The position numbers and the translations under genes are program-made. DNA of 64,000 nt from Vermamoeba vermiformis. Lineage: Eukaryota > Tubulinea > Echinamoebida. Shown piece after piece: positions 1 through 13,188 of this stretch (positions within the stretch are counted from its first letter, which is position 1; each line of letters starts with the position of its first letter). The notes beneath the pieces were generated by a model, which saw nothing but the letters and a program-made list of their open reading frames with translations, did no database searches and was not told the origin of the DNA. The DNA is taken from NCBI GenBank assembly GCA_045837725.1, contig JBEWZL010000102.1, positions 310,001 through 374,000 of the forward strand. Reading direction: 5' to 3'.

Positions 1-3000
1 GGCCCAATGAGCTCGTGCTCCGCGATAGTTTAGGACTACTACTAGCGCTTGAACTTGATTCCTCATCAGGCGAGTCAGGTTGGATCGCGTTCAACGGAAA
101 CACTTCAGGGAACGGCAGATCGAATTGACGATGAATGCAATCGAGTGCTCCTTGTAAATCTTCTACGAGTGCTGATCTTCGTTTCTCTCTCGACAACCAC
201 AAGCGCAGTTCTTTGTGCACAATGTTGCCGAAGATGATTAAAGTGCGCATCTGCTTCTTCGCCAGCAGTTTTCTAGCGTACTTGGCCAATAACAATTCTT
301 GTAAATAGAACTCTTCATCTTCCTATATTTTGCAAGTTAATAACATAACTTCAATAGTCGCTTAGCCGCGTACCGTATCAACACCAATATTCAATTTTTT
401 CGGACTATTAATCGTATCATCTTCAATCAAATTTCCTCGTTTGAGAGCTTTAACTAGCGCATCTTCCTCGCCTATATTAAAGTTAGAAGCAATCATATTA
501 AAATAAAGTTAGAAAACGATCCACGTACCGTGCTCAGGATTGCCGAGTGGTTCCAAGAATCGCATCAAATCGCGCAACAGATCCAAATTGTCGTATTTGA
601 GCGTGAGGTCTAACAACTTGATAGCACCACGACGAGCGTACTCAACACCGCTGTACAAATGCAAGATGCGCATGTACGAGGTCGAAGTGTCGATCCACTC
701 GTTCTTAATGCACTGTTCGAAGAGGTTGTACGGATCACCAGTGCAGCGGAATAACAACGGCCAGCAGTTGGGATCAACTTTGCGCGCACAATTAGCAACG
801 AGTTCAGGGAACTGTGGGAAATGTTGCAAGAACCGTGCGACTCGCAACAACGCGCTGGTCTCGGGCACGACAACAGGCTGGTGTTGCGTGGACTGGACTG
901 CTTGGATGTTAATCACTGGTGCGTTGACGTGAATGAGTGGCGGTGGTTGAATTCCTTCGCTTGAAATGTTGACTGGTGTCGCTGATTGTTTGCGCGCTGC
1001 ATTGATTGGGAACGATTAATAAGACCTCATAAGAAGCTGTATACTTACCTTTAGAATAGGACTGGTACTCCGTTTCGAGTGTGTCGTACAATAACAACTC
1101 TAAGCAATGCGAGAAATGAGGAATGAACGAGTACTTCTTGGCCAATTTGATCGCTTCTTGTTCTTCACCGCGCTCCAGCAATGTACGCAGCACTGTTTGC
1201 AAGAACGGATGGGTCTGAAATCAAAAAATTAAGTAACACTAATAATAATAGTGATCTTAATTAGCCTACTCGTGTTTGCAGGTCGTAGAATGGCAAGTTC
1301 GAGCAAGGCGAATACGTGTGCATTTGCGTCACGCCAATAATCACTGCCCAGTGCGGGATGAAACCTAAATTTTACGAGTTAAAATAGTACTCGAGAGCAC
1401 GTGTAAAGCTTTATAAGGAGTTAAAAAAAGAATATCTGCACCTCTACCGGCTCATTCAACATTCCAAAGGTAAGAACGAACAACTTAATAGTGCATTTTT
1501 TGAATTTCATCCGAGTAAACAAATAGCGCTTACCGATCGGATAAATATCGAGATCAAATTCTAAGAATCGATCTCGACTGAAGAATTTCATTGGTTGTTG
1601 TTGTGTTTCAGTTTCAGACAAGAATGGGAACCACAGCTGTCCACAAAATTTTTGTCAGTAATTGAGCATGATAACTATTGTGGGATAGACTTCATAAACA
1701 AATGATTCAAATAATAGGTATGACAATTATAGCACGAGTTTCAGGTGTTTACTCTCGATAGATTGCCTTTTTTGGAAGTAAACGTACCTGCAGACCATTT
1801 CGACCGTACGCCCAAAGTGTATTGCCCAAGTCTTCAAGCTCTGTGTTAGCCATCCAAAACTGCTCGACAGACGTTGACAATGTTTGACTGAGACTCTGTT
1901 CTGCGTTTGAAATCAGCAGCGTGCCTGACGGATCCAAGATCAAGCACTTGACTGACTTGCGAGCCCTAGCCAAACGTTAGTAATAATAAAATACTACAAT
2001 ATAAAGAACTTACTTAGGTTTCGCTGTTTTGTTTGCGGTGCTAGGCAAGAGCAACATTGCAGTCGGTGTTAATGTCGCAGCCTTGGCCATGGACACTTGT
2101 TGATCGAGCTTGAGCGACACTCTGACATTGTCTACAGCACAATAGGTTAGCCCTAAATAATAGCACATAACATGTACCTTTTTCACCCGTCAGGATCACG
2201 CTATACTGATAGAAGCACGCATCAGCAGTGAAGAGTACGAGGTAACTGTCGTTGCAGTCCAAGTACAACGGTCGTTTGTTCTGCGGCAGCGTAGCTTTGT
2301 ACAGCATTGCTGCATTGGACAGACGCGTTCGCAAGTAAAACCGAACCTAAATCAAGGTAAGTAATATGTGCGTGAGGCCTTTAACTATGTTACTTACCTC
2401 GTAGGAATTGGTTGCTCGATTGTGATTGGTCACAATGACTGCATCTTTGAACCAGCACAAGCCGCAGCACTCAATCTCTTGTTCTTCTTTCACGTCACCA
2501 AACAACTTCCACCGCTTAGTAATCGTGTTGTAAATCGCAAAGCCTCGTCGACCACTGACCGCAATGTTGTTGCCGTCGTAACTGATAGCCACGTGCTAGA
2601 TGGAGAATTTAGACTATGCATGTTAGTAATATCGTGTACATACTCTAACGGGCCAGTTTTCAGTGATGAAAGTAGTCGGCAGCTGCACAGTGCTCCACTT
2701 GAGTTCTCCCATCTTGCGGCTCTTGTTGAGCAGAATCATGATTCTGTCATCACCTTTGAACAACAGTCTGTGGCAATAATTCTACGGTCGAGTCAATAAG
2801 AGGTGTCTAAATGGCTAGTAGCTAGTGACGTACCATATTTGGGGTGTTGGCTAAACAGCTCTTGACAAATGAAAATTGTGTGAACAAACCATCAGGCTCG
2901 CACGAGGTGGCAATCAAATGATAGCCTTCAGGACCCCAAGCTAGATGCGAAACACCCTTCGAGAGCACTTCCCGGCTGTGAATCTTGTTTCCATCGGAGT

Positions 3001-4620
3001 CCTATAACCATAATCAAATATGAGCTCATATAAAGCACTTAGAACTAATCTTACCTTCTCGTCTTTGATGGGCTGATTGGGAATTGTGCTGTGCAATCTG
3101 CAGCCGTACAGGGACCACACTGAAAGGCCTCGCGAGGCATAGCCAACAGCAAGTGCTGAGCCTTCAGGAGTCCATTCGAGGCACGAGACAGCGCCTGTGT
3201 CTTCTTCTGACAGGCCCCAGTGTGACATCGTGAAGAGTCGCAGGAACGAGTAATCATCGAGCGTGAACACGATGACTTCACCGCTAGCACAACCAACAGC
3301 AACCTTTTCAGATTTTCTATTGATTGATATCTTAGTGGCGTCAGTGACTGCGAGCCAATAGCCTTCCATTTCTTGCAATGACGTTTCCCACTTCTGAAAA
3401 GAAAATTTGTTAGCGTGTCATAAACTCTTCGATGGTTGAACGTACTGTTTTGATGATAGCTGCGCGGCCGTCAGAGAATACAATGCCAAACATATTCATC
3501 TCTTTGACGTAATCAACATCAAGAACTTTCAATGTGCTGCTCTCAGCTATCAATGGACCATTATCGCTGTGATCGATCGATGTCCGCGACTTGGCACGGT
3601 TCATGTATTGTACTTGTGAGGGACTAGACGAGACTGAGTGATCACTAGCGGCACTGAGATTGTGTGCCGGTGATTGTGTCGGTGTTCCATTGGTCGGATT
3701 CAACGAGGATGATCGTGTTTTGCGTGTCGGCGTTGTGTAATTAATGCTGAATATTGACTGCTGCTCATTCACTTCGAAGTGATCGTCATCATTCAACTGC
3801 CATACATATATGAGTTTCATCATATTCGTAATCAAAATCCTTACCTGTAACCGCTGGAAAAATCCATCTTTTGTAAGCACAGTCATCGTTCCCTCAAAAT
3901 CGTAGTTCAGCCTTAATATACGTTAAATATGTTAGATTTACGTGTATATGATATGGTAGTCCTTACCATTTGATGCCCGTCAGTGAGCCATAATAAGTGT
4001 CTTCGTAATCGATGGTCACAGGGTGCGTGACAGGTCCTGCAAAATGTGGTGCACTTTCAGCGCCCTTTACTAACTTGACTTCAAATAGGTCTTGCTTTTC
4101 TTCGATTAGCGTAAGAAATATCATTCGGCCATTCTTTGTCTATCGTGCAAACGGTCGTTAATGCCACGATTTTCAAGCTTGCAAAATAAATTCAAAATCA
4201 AAACTTAAATTTGAAATTGTCTTTCTAGAGTTTCAAGATACTCTATATTGCATTGCACATACCGTTAATACAAAATTATTATTTTCAAGCCAGTATATCT
4301 CTTCATTTGGCCCATCCTCCTCAAAACTCGTTCCATCTCGTTTAAAACTTCCCAATAAAATTCGGTGCTATTAAAAATTAATTAATTAATTAATATTACG
4401 ACTGTATTCGCATAAGCAAAATTATTCGCTAATTAAATAAAAAATTTTCGGTTTTTTTAATAACCAGAGATCTGCTTCTTACTTGATGTGTTGACCAAAT
4501 ATATACTGCAGTTGAGGTAACTGTTGCTAAATATTTATGATCATTGGAGTAACGAGCATGGACGATCCTGTCTCTGGCTTTGATTGAAAATATCTTGGGA
4601 GTCCCTTGACAGAAATACAT
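1..4620 (-). CDS. RIC1: RIC1 homologue, Rab6 GEF subunit (3' end cut by window edge)
   Basis: RIC1 works with RGP1 as the guanine-nucleotide exchange factor for Rab6/Ypt6 at the Golgi. The reading starts at the ATG at 4620 with MYFCQGTPK, the usual RIC1 opening, and leads into WD40-like repeats (for example AVGYASRGLSVWSLYGCRL near 3100-3180, and GRRGFAIYNTITKRWKLFG near 2500-2560). The conserved C-terminal RIC1 domain covers about 1400-500 (VTQMHTYSPCSNLPFYDLQ, PHFSHCLELLLYDTLE, FPELVANCARKVDPNCWPLL). About a dozen short introns with GTAAGT-like donors interrupt it. The frame is still open at base 1 in a serine-rich tail, so the C-terminus lies outside the window. A serine-rich insertion at 3540-3740 sits inside the propeller part. 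Domain order and motifs make the family call firm; exact exon edges are by eye. Confidence 0.9.
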
Positions 4621-4904
4621 CAGAAGCAGGACTCTTTAATACTGTGTTATTAAAATTCGCGATATTCGTGTTCTTTACATCAACTATTTACAATGAATAA
4701 ACTGACTCACATCTACTGCTCGCTAAAAACCAAGTCGATAGCTGAACAAATCTTGATTATACAATTGTTTTATTGATTAAAACGAAAGAATTACATTGCT
4801 ATGAACAAAATATTATAACACGAAGATTAAGAGCCCAAAGAGGTCAAATCTGCGATCTTCAGTTTGATCTCCTTGCTCTTCGCTTTGCTTTCTCTTTTTC
4901 GTTC

Positions 4905-7838
4905 TTAAGCAACATAAGAGTACAAGTCCTTTTGGCCTTCGACTCTCTCCAAGTACTCCTTTTCGATCAGAATATCAATGCACTTCTTGATCACGCTAAC
5001 CTTGGGCTTGAATCTGTTTTGCAGTTGTGCAATGACTTCAGACATCAAGTTACCGTGGTTCAACTTTTTGCGGGCCTTCATGATACGCACAATAGCGGCT
5101 TGAATCTGCAACTTTCTGTCTTCTTCAACGACCTTGTGCGTGTCATCTGATTCCTTGTCAACAGCCTCACGAATGGGCACGTTGATCAAAACTTTGGCGC
5201 GCTTGCTCTTGAAGCCCTTGTTAAGAGTGAACTTGTTGCTCTTGGTGATTTCAGTGGCGTCCTTGACGTCCATGTTCAACACCTTGGTCTTGACGAGTGA
5301 CATCAACGTGGCCTTGAGGGCAGCTTCGGTCAACTGAGAAGAGCCTTGCATGTCTTCAGTGGTCAATTCGTCGCGGTCGTTGAACAACAACAGCAGACCC
5401 ATTTGATAAGTTGAGCATTGCAAGGTGTAACCAATACGGTTAGAGGTAGTGTAGCGAGTCTTGAGCTCACCCTTGGAGAATTGGTGCAACCAGTTCAATT
5501 TACGACCGTTGTGCTCGCGAGTGTAAAACTTGGTGAAGGTTTGTTCGCACAATTGAAGTTCCTTGGGGATGATGAAGTTGGTTGAAGGAGGTTGCAAGGG
5601 CCATGAACCAGTGGCCAAGACGAGGACTTGGAAGTCAACGCCACCGAGTTCCTTGTTGGAGGTGGTGCCCTTGAACTTGTCTTGTAAATCTTTGCTGAGG
5701 GACATATCGTTAAACATTCTGGCCAGCTTGGAAGTGTATTCGTAACCGCAGTTCTGCTTGAGCTTGGCAATCATTTGACCTTCCAAGAATTCAGAAGCAG
5801 AAGTGTTGTGGATCAAACGCTTGGCCAACATCTTGCTGTAGAAGGTTTGGAAAACGTCCTTGTCTTCGATGTACTTGAACACGAGCATGACGTCGTTCAA
5901 AATGTTCAAGGTCTCTTGTTCTTCGGGGTTCTTAGGACTCTTCTTCAACAGCAAGTCGCAGAACTTGGCCAACAATTCAGGGGACTTGGAAGTGGACTTG
6001 GCGGCCTTAGTGACGGCGTTGTCGTTAATGAATCGACGGCAAGCCTTGTCAAGAGCTGCAACAAAGCCAGCGTCAGCCTTGAAAGCAACAGTGACGAGGT
6101 CGTTGTATTTGCGGTGAACCTTCAACACGGTCTCGACGTATTGCTTGGGGTCATTGATGGCAGTCGAGGCAACACTTTCAACGGTTTGCAAACCAATGTT
6201 TTGAATGTGCTTCTCCAAGATAGCCTTCAAAGGCTCAGTACCACCGCGGATACGAGTCAACAAGTTGAACATGCGACCCAAATCATCAACCTTGTCGTCA
6301 TCGAGCAAGTGTTGGAACTCAGCGATGATGGTGTCCTTGTGCTTTTCAATCAACACGCGGTCGCACTTGTTCATCAACTATTGAAGTAAAATCGTTAGTT
6401 TTGCAAATACAGAGTAGACTTGCAGCTTGGACTTACGTCGACTTCGGTGGTAGGGTGCAAGTAGCTGCGCACGCGCTTTTGTTCTTCGTAGAGTCGTTGT
6501 TCGACCTTCTTCATGTAATCAGAAACAGAGTTCATAGAAATGAATTGCGAAGACTCAGTGGTGTAGTAAGTCTCAGTGTTGGCCAAGAATTGCTCTTCGA
6601 GGTCCTTCTTGTAAACGTCCAATGAACCTTCCTTAGGCTTCTCCTTGTTCAAGCCCAAGCTCACTAACATGATATATTAGGCACCATTCAATTACACAAC
6701 ACTAGGGCCACGTACCATAAGCGTCAATGACACCCTTGACGAGAGTAGTGTCGATTTGTTCTCCGTTGCGCTCCTTCTCAATAAGAGCAAGCAAGGCGTT
6801 TGTAAGACGAGTCTTCAAAGGACGGAACATGTGTTGACCCCAAATAACCAAAGATAACTGATAATAACGGATTAATAATCGTTCAATCGACATGAACGAA
6901 TTTACTTGAAAATTAAAGAAAAATCGGATCCTTAAGGAATTGGGTAATATCTTAAGAATAAGACTTGTCCTCAAAAAAATATTTAAATAGGCGCCTTGTT
7001 AAAATTGCTAGTCCCAGTTGCAGATCCGAAAAAATACTTACGATATAAATTTCATAAACTTCTTTTTTGCCATCGTCAGCCTCACGCTTGATCCAGTGAC
7101 GATTCTGCCAAAAAAGGTTAAAATGTATGACTAGAGGTATATTGATGACCTACCAAGTATTGGAAAATATTGTTGATGTATTTCATTGCAGTCGTGTAAC
7201 GATCCCACTCCTTTTTGTAGTAATTCAACAAAGAATCGTCCATACGAGTCTCAGCAACCTAGAAATAACGAAATATTAATTATGAGCCATAAAAAAAAAT
7301 AAGGGACCGAATTCTCTGATCAAATCTTGCTTTGAAGAAACTTTCAATTTTACTTCGCCCTGAAAATTTGCATATAATGGGCAAAAAAAAATTATATTGA
7401 ACACTAAGCTTACCTTCAAGAGGTTTTTCATATGCTTCTTCAAGAAGTCGTGAGTTCTCACATACAGCTCTTCACCAGCAAAGTTGGCTCCACTGACGCT
7501 GGGCTTGCCCTTAGTAGGCGCAGCTGATCGAGCAGTCGTACAATAATTGTAGACGCCACTAATGAGATGGTTAAAGATTGTTAAATTGTTAATAAACGTC
7601 CTCAGATTTCCATTTTAGAAATTATAAAGAAAAGCTAACCTACGACGATTAAATATTTGATTTGCGGTGAAAATATGCACATAAATATTATTGATAATAT
7701 TTTAGCTTACGTGTAGAGTTCCATCCATTTGTCTCGAGGAAATCCCTCGTTGAGATTGGTCAACAAGGTTGTTAAGCCAGCATCCAACTCGGGCCAAATT
7801 TCGTCCAATGTAACCCTCTTTGGCACAAGCGACGACAT
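4905..7838 (-). CDS. CUL1: Cullin-1, SCF ubiquitin ligase scaffold
   Basis: This is the scaffold of the SCF E3 ligase. Its N-terminus binds SKP1/F-box proteins, its C-terminus binds RBX1, and it is activated by neddylation. I start at the ATG at 7838 (MSSLVPKRVTLDEIWPELD), which matches the N-terminal helix of CUL1 rather than CUL2-4. Several introns follow, then one long exon (6377-4905). Landmarks are LIEKERNGEQIDTTLVKGVI, YMKKVEQRLYEEQKRV, FVAALDKACRRFINDNAVTK, YIEDKDVFQTFYSKMLAKRL and YTSKLARMFNDM. The C-terminal winged helix holds the NEDD8 site in IVRIMKARKK, with the lysine 56 residues before the end, the spacing of the human protein, and ends LYSYVA. Two F-box-like genes in this window (11.7 and 33.2 kb) are possible substrate receptors, which is inference only. 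The gene is divergent from the acyl-activating enzyme at 8525. Confidence 0.95.
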
Positions 7839-8524
7839 AATTAAGAATTATGAGAAGTGGGTGCTGTGTCCTCTGGTATGTGATATTCAAAAAATAAAAG
7901 AGACAAATTTTTGTTGCAAAGACCTGCGCCCGAGTCAAACTTCACAAACATATCAGAACGCTGTCAACGAACACAATACCTATGTTAGTATTATTTTTGA
8001 GTTAGTGGGGCCTAAACTCTGGGTTAGCAAAGGTATCTCAGGTAAAAAGCGGATGGTCCAATAATAGATCCGGCCAACTCAACCGCTGCGGACGTTGCGT
8101 CGTTGTTGTCAATCTTTTATACAAAAAAATGCAACTAATTTGCTAGTGCGAGGGTACACAATTTAATTGAAAAGTGGCTGAAAAAATTTTCGGATGATTG
8201 TTCAATGCTCATCCGCCCGTTGTTCTCGGTTATTGCTCATTAGATCATATAATGAAATGAAATTATGACGTGCAGATAATCGGAGGGTAAACGGGCTTCT
8301 CCGCGCTGTGTGCTATAGGGAGGCAGATGAGGTTTTTGTGTACCATTGGTGTCGGCAATTGACCACCTGTAGAACTTCTACCTCATTCTCTATAGTCCTA
8401 ATCGACCTGTTCTTATATTACGTAATTATTTAAGGTTAATCTCGTTATTCCCTCCGACAAACAAAATATCTTCCGACGAAAAAAAGTTACTCAACTATTT
8501 ACATACACATAGCAACCACAAGAG
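7839..8524. other. Divergent intergenic region between CUL1 and the acyl-activating enzyme
   Basis: About 690 bases separate two genes transcribed away from each other, so both promoters should lie here. An open frame at 7729-8064 overlaps the first cullin exon on the opposite strand and has no family resemblance. I see no repeats or RNA genes. The last 60 bases before 8525 are A/T-rich and look like a leader. Confidence 0.5.
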
Positions 8525-11500
8525 ATGGCGGCTGAATTACAAGATATACTAGCACCTTTGCTAGCGCCAGAGCACCTACAGTCTACTATTCAGAAGGTTC
8601 TCTCTATTTTAGATCGGTATCCAGATTTCAAAACCGACCCGGAGACTCAGGTTTACGTCTGGATGGACTTGGTCAAATTCTTCCGAAAGAGAGACTTCAT
8701 TACCTTCCCAGCACAGAAAGCGTTGTGGGATTTTGTTTACAGCAACCGAAATCCTGAGAAGGATGGACCTCCGATCGTATGGCGCCCCGACCCAGAGACC
8801 GTAGAGAATGCGCACGTCAACAAACTCCGTGTCAAATTAGGATTTAAAACCTATAGTGAGCTTCACCGATGGTCTGTGGAGAATCCTGAAGAATATTGGG
8901 AGAGAGCGATCGACAAGTTGAAGATTGTCTTCAAAAAGAAGCCGAAGAAGATCTTGGACTTGCGAAAGGGCCCCGAAAATCCTAATTGGCTCGTAGGAGC
9001 GCAGATGAATATTGCAGACAGCTGCTTTTCGCGTGTCCCCTCCCAACAAACGGCGATCATCTACAGAGAGGAAGGCTTGCATCAGACTCCACATCTTAAA
9101 ATCGTGACATATAAGGTAAGCACAACATACGGTTTCAATATTAAGCAAATCTTTTTCCTTTGAATTGCAAAATGAGCTCAACCGCCGTCGACCCGACCTC
9201 AAATCCGCTTAATTAATGGGGACTTTAAAGGACCCAATTCAATTAAAATTACATTGCAAGACAAAGAAACATTTGTTTTAGAGGATAAACAAATACTTTC
9301 AGACCTCGCGCTCATTTATATTCCGATCACCGCGCCCTTTTATTAAACAATTAATTTTCAAATTATTTTCGCGCTACGGTGAGCACGCGAGCTCTTCTTT
9401 ATTTATCATGTTATTTTAAGCTATTCTAAACTTCGCGAATCAATAATTCCGAAAAGATCCGATCAGGCTAACAATTTGTTCAATACAGCAATTAGAGCAA
9501 TTGACTAATAGAGTCGCGAATGGATTGGTAGAACATGGATTCAAGAAGGGAGATTTTATTGCAATTGATATGCCAATGACTGTCGAATCAGTTGCTATCT
9601 ATTTGGGCATTATTAAGGCCGGATGTGCTGCTGTTTCAATTCCAGACAGCTTTAGCCCTCCTGAAATCGAACGAAGACTTCGTATTAGCAAAGCCAAAGC
9701 TATTTTCACAGTTGACTACTTTGAACGAGGTGGCAAGAAGATTGAGATCATGTCTAAAGTCTACCAAGCCCACGCACCAATGTAAGTACAATCATAGCTC
9801 GTTAATTATTATCACTACAATATATATGGAGCCAATTATATTATATTGTAATCGTAGTAACGTGAGATCTGATTATCGATTCCTCAATTAGGACCATTGT
9901 CATTCCATTCGATATTAAGAACGATAAGCCTCAATTACGACTTGGCGATGAGCTTTGGGACCAGTTCTTAGGCAAATCAGAGCAATTTGACTCGATTCCT
10001 TGCTTCCCTCAAGACGTTACCAACGTGCTATTCAGCTCGGGCACTACAGGCGATCCTAAAGCCATTCCTTGGACTCAATTGACACCTATTAAGGTTGCTG
10101 CCGACGGGTATGATATAGTTTATATGTTATAATATATTATTATTAACAATATAATAATAACAATTCATTTGTACCGTTGAACTAACTCCGTGTAATCGCT
10201 AGTTATTACCACCAAAATATTCGACGCGGTGATGTTGTTTGCTGGCCTACTAATATTGGTTGGATGATGGGCCCTTGGTAAGTTATAATATTATTTTGAT
10301 TGTAGCTCGGCCATATACAAGCAATATTTCGAGTATTAATTTTTCTTTAATTATTTAGGTTGATTTACTCCGCTTTGATTAACGGTGGTACTATTGCTCT
10401 TTACTATGGCGCACCTTTTGGTCGTGCTTTTGGTGAATTTGTTCGCGATGCTTCTGTTACTATGCTCGGTGTTGTGCCTACCATTGTTAAGAACTGGATC
10501 AACACTAACTGCATGGACGGACTTGACTGGAGCTCAATTAAGGCATTTAGGTAACATAAGCATATTATATTAACGATTTATAGAACTGGAGTGATTATTT
10601 AAAATTAATTTAATTGGATTACTAAACTATTAACACCCGTCATTTCAGCTCTACCGGTGAGGCCTCGTACCCCAACGATTACTTGTACTTGATGAGCTTG
10701 GCACAGTTCCGCGCACCTGTTATCGAGTACTGCGGTGGCACTGAGATTGGTGGTGGCTACATCACGGGCACCATGGTGCAAGATGCCTCGCCCGCGACAT
10801 TTACAACCCCTGCTTTGGTACGTAATCGCATCGCTATATTAGCGCACGTGCTTATTATGAATGTATAGGGTCTTGACTTCCACATCCTCGATCACAAGCA
10901 CCAACCCGTCCCCGAGGGTGTTCAAGGCCAGTTGTTCTTAGTCCCGCCCTCCATTGGTCTCTCGCAGATGTTGCTCAACAGAGACCATCACAAAGAATAC
11001 TACGCCAAGTCTCCTAAGGGTCCTAACGGCGAGACTTTGCGTGTGCACGGCGATCAAATGATCAAGTTGGCCAACGGTTTCTTCCAAGTACGTAACTCTT
11101 AGTAGTCATATCAAATGATCGACTGACCAATCTTTGATTAGGCCTTGGGTCGTGCTGATGATACTATGAACTTGGGCGGCATTAAAGTTAGCTCAGCTGA
11201 GTTAGAGCGTGTCATGGGCAAGCACCCACAAGTCAACGAAGTCGCTGCCATTGCTATTCAACCTGTCGTAAGTACTTACAGCACGCACATATCGATCAAC
11301 AAAACTAACAATTATCTTCAGGGTGGCGGTGCTGACGAGTTGGTGGCGTATGTCGTGCCCAAATCAGCCAATCAAATGGTGATTCCTGTTGCCAAGTTCC
11401 ACCGTGAACTGCAACAACTGCTCCGCGAACAATTGAACCCGTTGTTCCAAATCAAAGAAGTGCAATTAATTAACGAGCTGCCTAAGACTGCCTCGAACAA

Positions 11501-11591
11501 GATTATGCGACGAGCTCTGCGCGATGAGTACTTGAAGCTCAGAGACAAACAGCTGCAAGAGAGCGGTGCTCAATTGCGCGCCAAATTGTAA
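8525..11591 (+). CDS. Acyl-activating enzyme 17/18-like (peroxisomal acyl-CoA synthetase)
   Basis: This is an ANL-superfamily adenylate-forming enzyme, expected to make an acyl-CoA from a carboxylic acid, ATP and CoA. The sequence resembles plant AAE17/AAE18 more than ordinary acetyl-CoA synthetase. The N-terminal third (8525-9115) is the long extension typical of that group. Core motifs follow: the P-loop-like SSGTTGDPKAIPWTQL (near 10035), GWMMGPWLIYSALINGGTIALY (about 10260-10410), the STGE/YCGGTEIGGGY adenylation motifs (about 10650-10760), and GRADDTMNLGGIKVSSAELE (about 11150). The protein ends in AKL, a type 1 peroxisomal targeting signal, so a peroxisomal location is likely. About nine short introns interrupt it; the first (9116-9488) is long for this window, and one (11269-11322) is 54 bases in frame, so its retention would not break the reading. 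The substrate cannot be told. It converges with the F-box gene at 11703. Confidence 0.88.
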
Positions 11592-11702
11592 ACAAATAAT
11601 CACCCAATTTTGACTAACAAAAATAAAAGCGCGAAATTCAAAATAATAAAGGTAACTATTAACTAATTTATTTTTGCTTAAAAATACATGATTAATAATA
11701 TT

Positions 11703-13022
11703 CTAATATTCGTATTCATAGGCCTCAAAGTAGCCCCAATCGCCGTCCCATTCAATGCCCTTGCTCAAGATGTACTGCAAGCACTTTTTGTTGTTGCCTG
11801 CTTTGGCCATAATACACGCGGTGTTGTCCATCGGACAGCCGTGCTCGTACGCGTAAGTCAGACACTCCATGCTACCTCGATACGCCGCGCGACGAGTGCA
11901 CACTTCGTCCCAAGGAGCACCGTTTTCATGTGCGTAGATCAATGCCTCGAGACATCCGCTGCCTGCCGCGCCAGAACAGGTCCTCTTCGTCATCGGCAGG
12001 CCTACTTCTCCGTGCAAGAACTTTAAGATGTCAGCACAGCCCCACATGGCTGCTTTATCGCACAAATTTTCTTTGGGATGTCTGAGGCCAGTGTTAATCG
12101 CAAATTTGACCATTTCTAGATTTTTGTTTTGGATCGCGCAAATGAGCACATCCGGATCCAACTCGATTCCATATTGATGGCATATTTTAATGCTTTCTAA
12201 GTGGTTATCATTCGCTGCGGATCTTGTCATGCCACTCTTGCCAGGACATCCATTTTCAAACGCGTACTTTAACACTTCAATGTGCCCAGCGTGTGCGGCG
12301 GAGTGCGTCGTCCAATGGTCCCATGGCGCTCCATGATCACGTGCGTACTTCAAGCACTCGAGATGATTGCGCCACGCTGCTGAACTGCACAGGCCTGCGT
12401 TCCAAGGACAGCCCTGCTTGTGCAAGTACTTCAGCACCTCCAAGTGACCATGTTCCGCGGCCTCTTTGGGTGCGTCTTCGTTCCAAACACAGCCTTCAGC
12501 ACGTGCATATTTAATGATCTCTAAATGCGCACCTGCAGCTGCTTGCGCGATCGTTCTATGATCCCACTCACATCCATTTTCGTGCATGAATTTGACGCAG
12601 TCCAAATGACCTTTTAATGCAGCCTTAGAGATGCCATATGCATTCATTTTAAAGCCCATTTCGTGGAAGAATTTTAAAGCAGGTAAAAATCCTCTTTCGG
12701 CAACCCAAGATGTGATCCAGCCACTCTCTACAGCTTTCATTGTTTTTCTGCGAGGCTGTATAATGTCAACCATATTTAAGAAGTCTTTTGAGACCAATGT
12801 AAGCAATCTCAATCGCACTCTAAAGCTGTGGAGTGAATAATCGTCGGTCTCGTGCGCCAATGTGCGAGTCAAAATGTCTTTCCAGATTTCTTTTGGAATT
12901 GTACGTTCATCCTATTAGACGTTAAATTATAATTATTTTGATTTTTGAGATAATTGATGATTAAATTTAAATTTAATTAGAATCGCAAAGTAAATTCAGC
13001 CTTAAAAACCTTTACCTACCAT
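11703..13022 (-). CDS. F-box protein with amoeba-type ankyrin-like repeats
   Basis: The long exon (12911-11703) encodes an F-box-like start (IPKEIWKDILTRTLA...LLTLVSKDFLNMV). About ten degenerate ankyrin-like repeats follow, of the form GHLEVLKYLHKQGCPWN / NHLECLKYARDHGAPWD, with a conserved G-[CA]-P-W-[DN] end; this type is abundant in free-living amoebae and their giant viruses. F-box proteins of this kind usually present substrates to SCF ligases. The long frame lacks a good upstream ATG. The simplest start is a tiny first exon whose coding part is only the ATG at 13022-13020, spliced by an intron at 13019-12912 (GTAGGT...TTAG) to GATGAACGTACA, giving MDERTIPKEIWKD. The protein ends EAYEYEY at a TAG at 11703. 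Repeat number is approximate. I am confident of the class but not of any partner. Confidence 0.82.
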
Positions 13023-13188
13023 TTCAAGATACACCTAAGCTACTACGTAGTTTAATGTATAAATATTGCTTAGAGTTGTGTTGGTAGGCTGTTGCCGATT
13101 GACTAATTAAGTCTTTAAAAAAAAATCAACGAACATTTGTTTTAGTCTTGCTCTCGCGATCGTTATCTTAAATTCGACGAATTTATTA

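Noticed and set aside
5775-6389. A 204-codon plus-strand open frame inside cullin-1.
   Set aside because: It is antisense to the conserved cullin exon, which matches CUL1 throughout.
7276-7461. An extra cullin exon at about 7310-7370 (GEVKLKVSSKQDLIREFG).
   Set aside because: Skipping it and using the intron from 7414 to 7262 reproduces the normal CUL1 sequence between LKKHMKNLLK and VAETRMDDSLLNYYKKEW.
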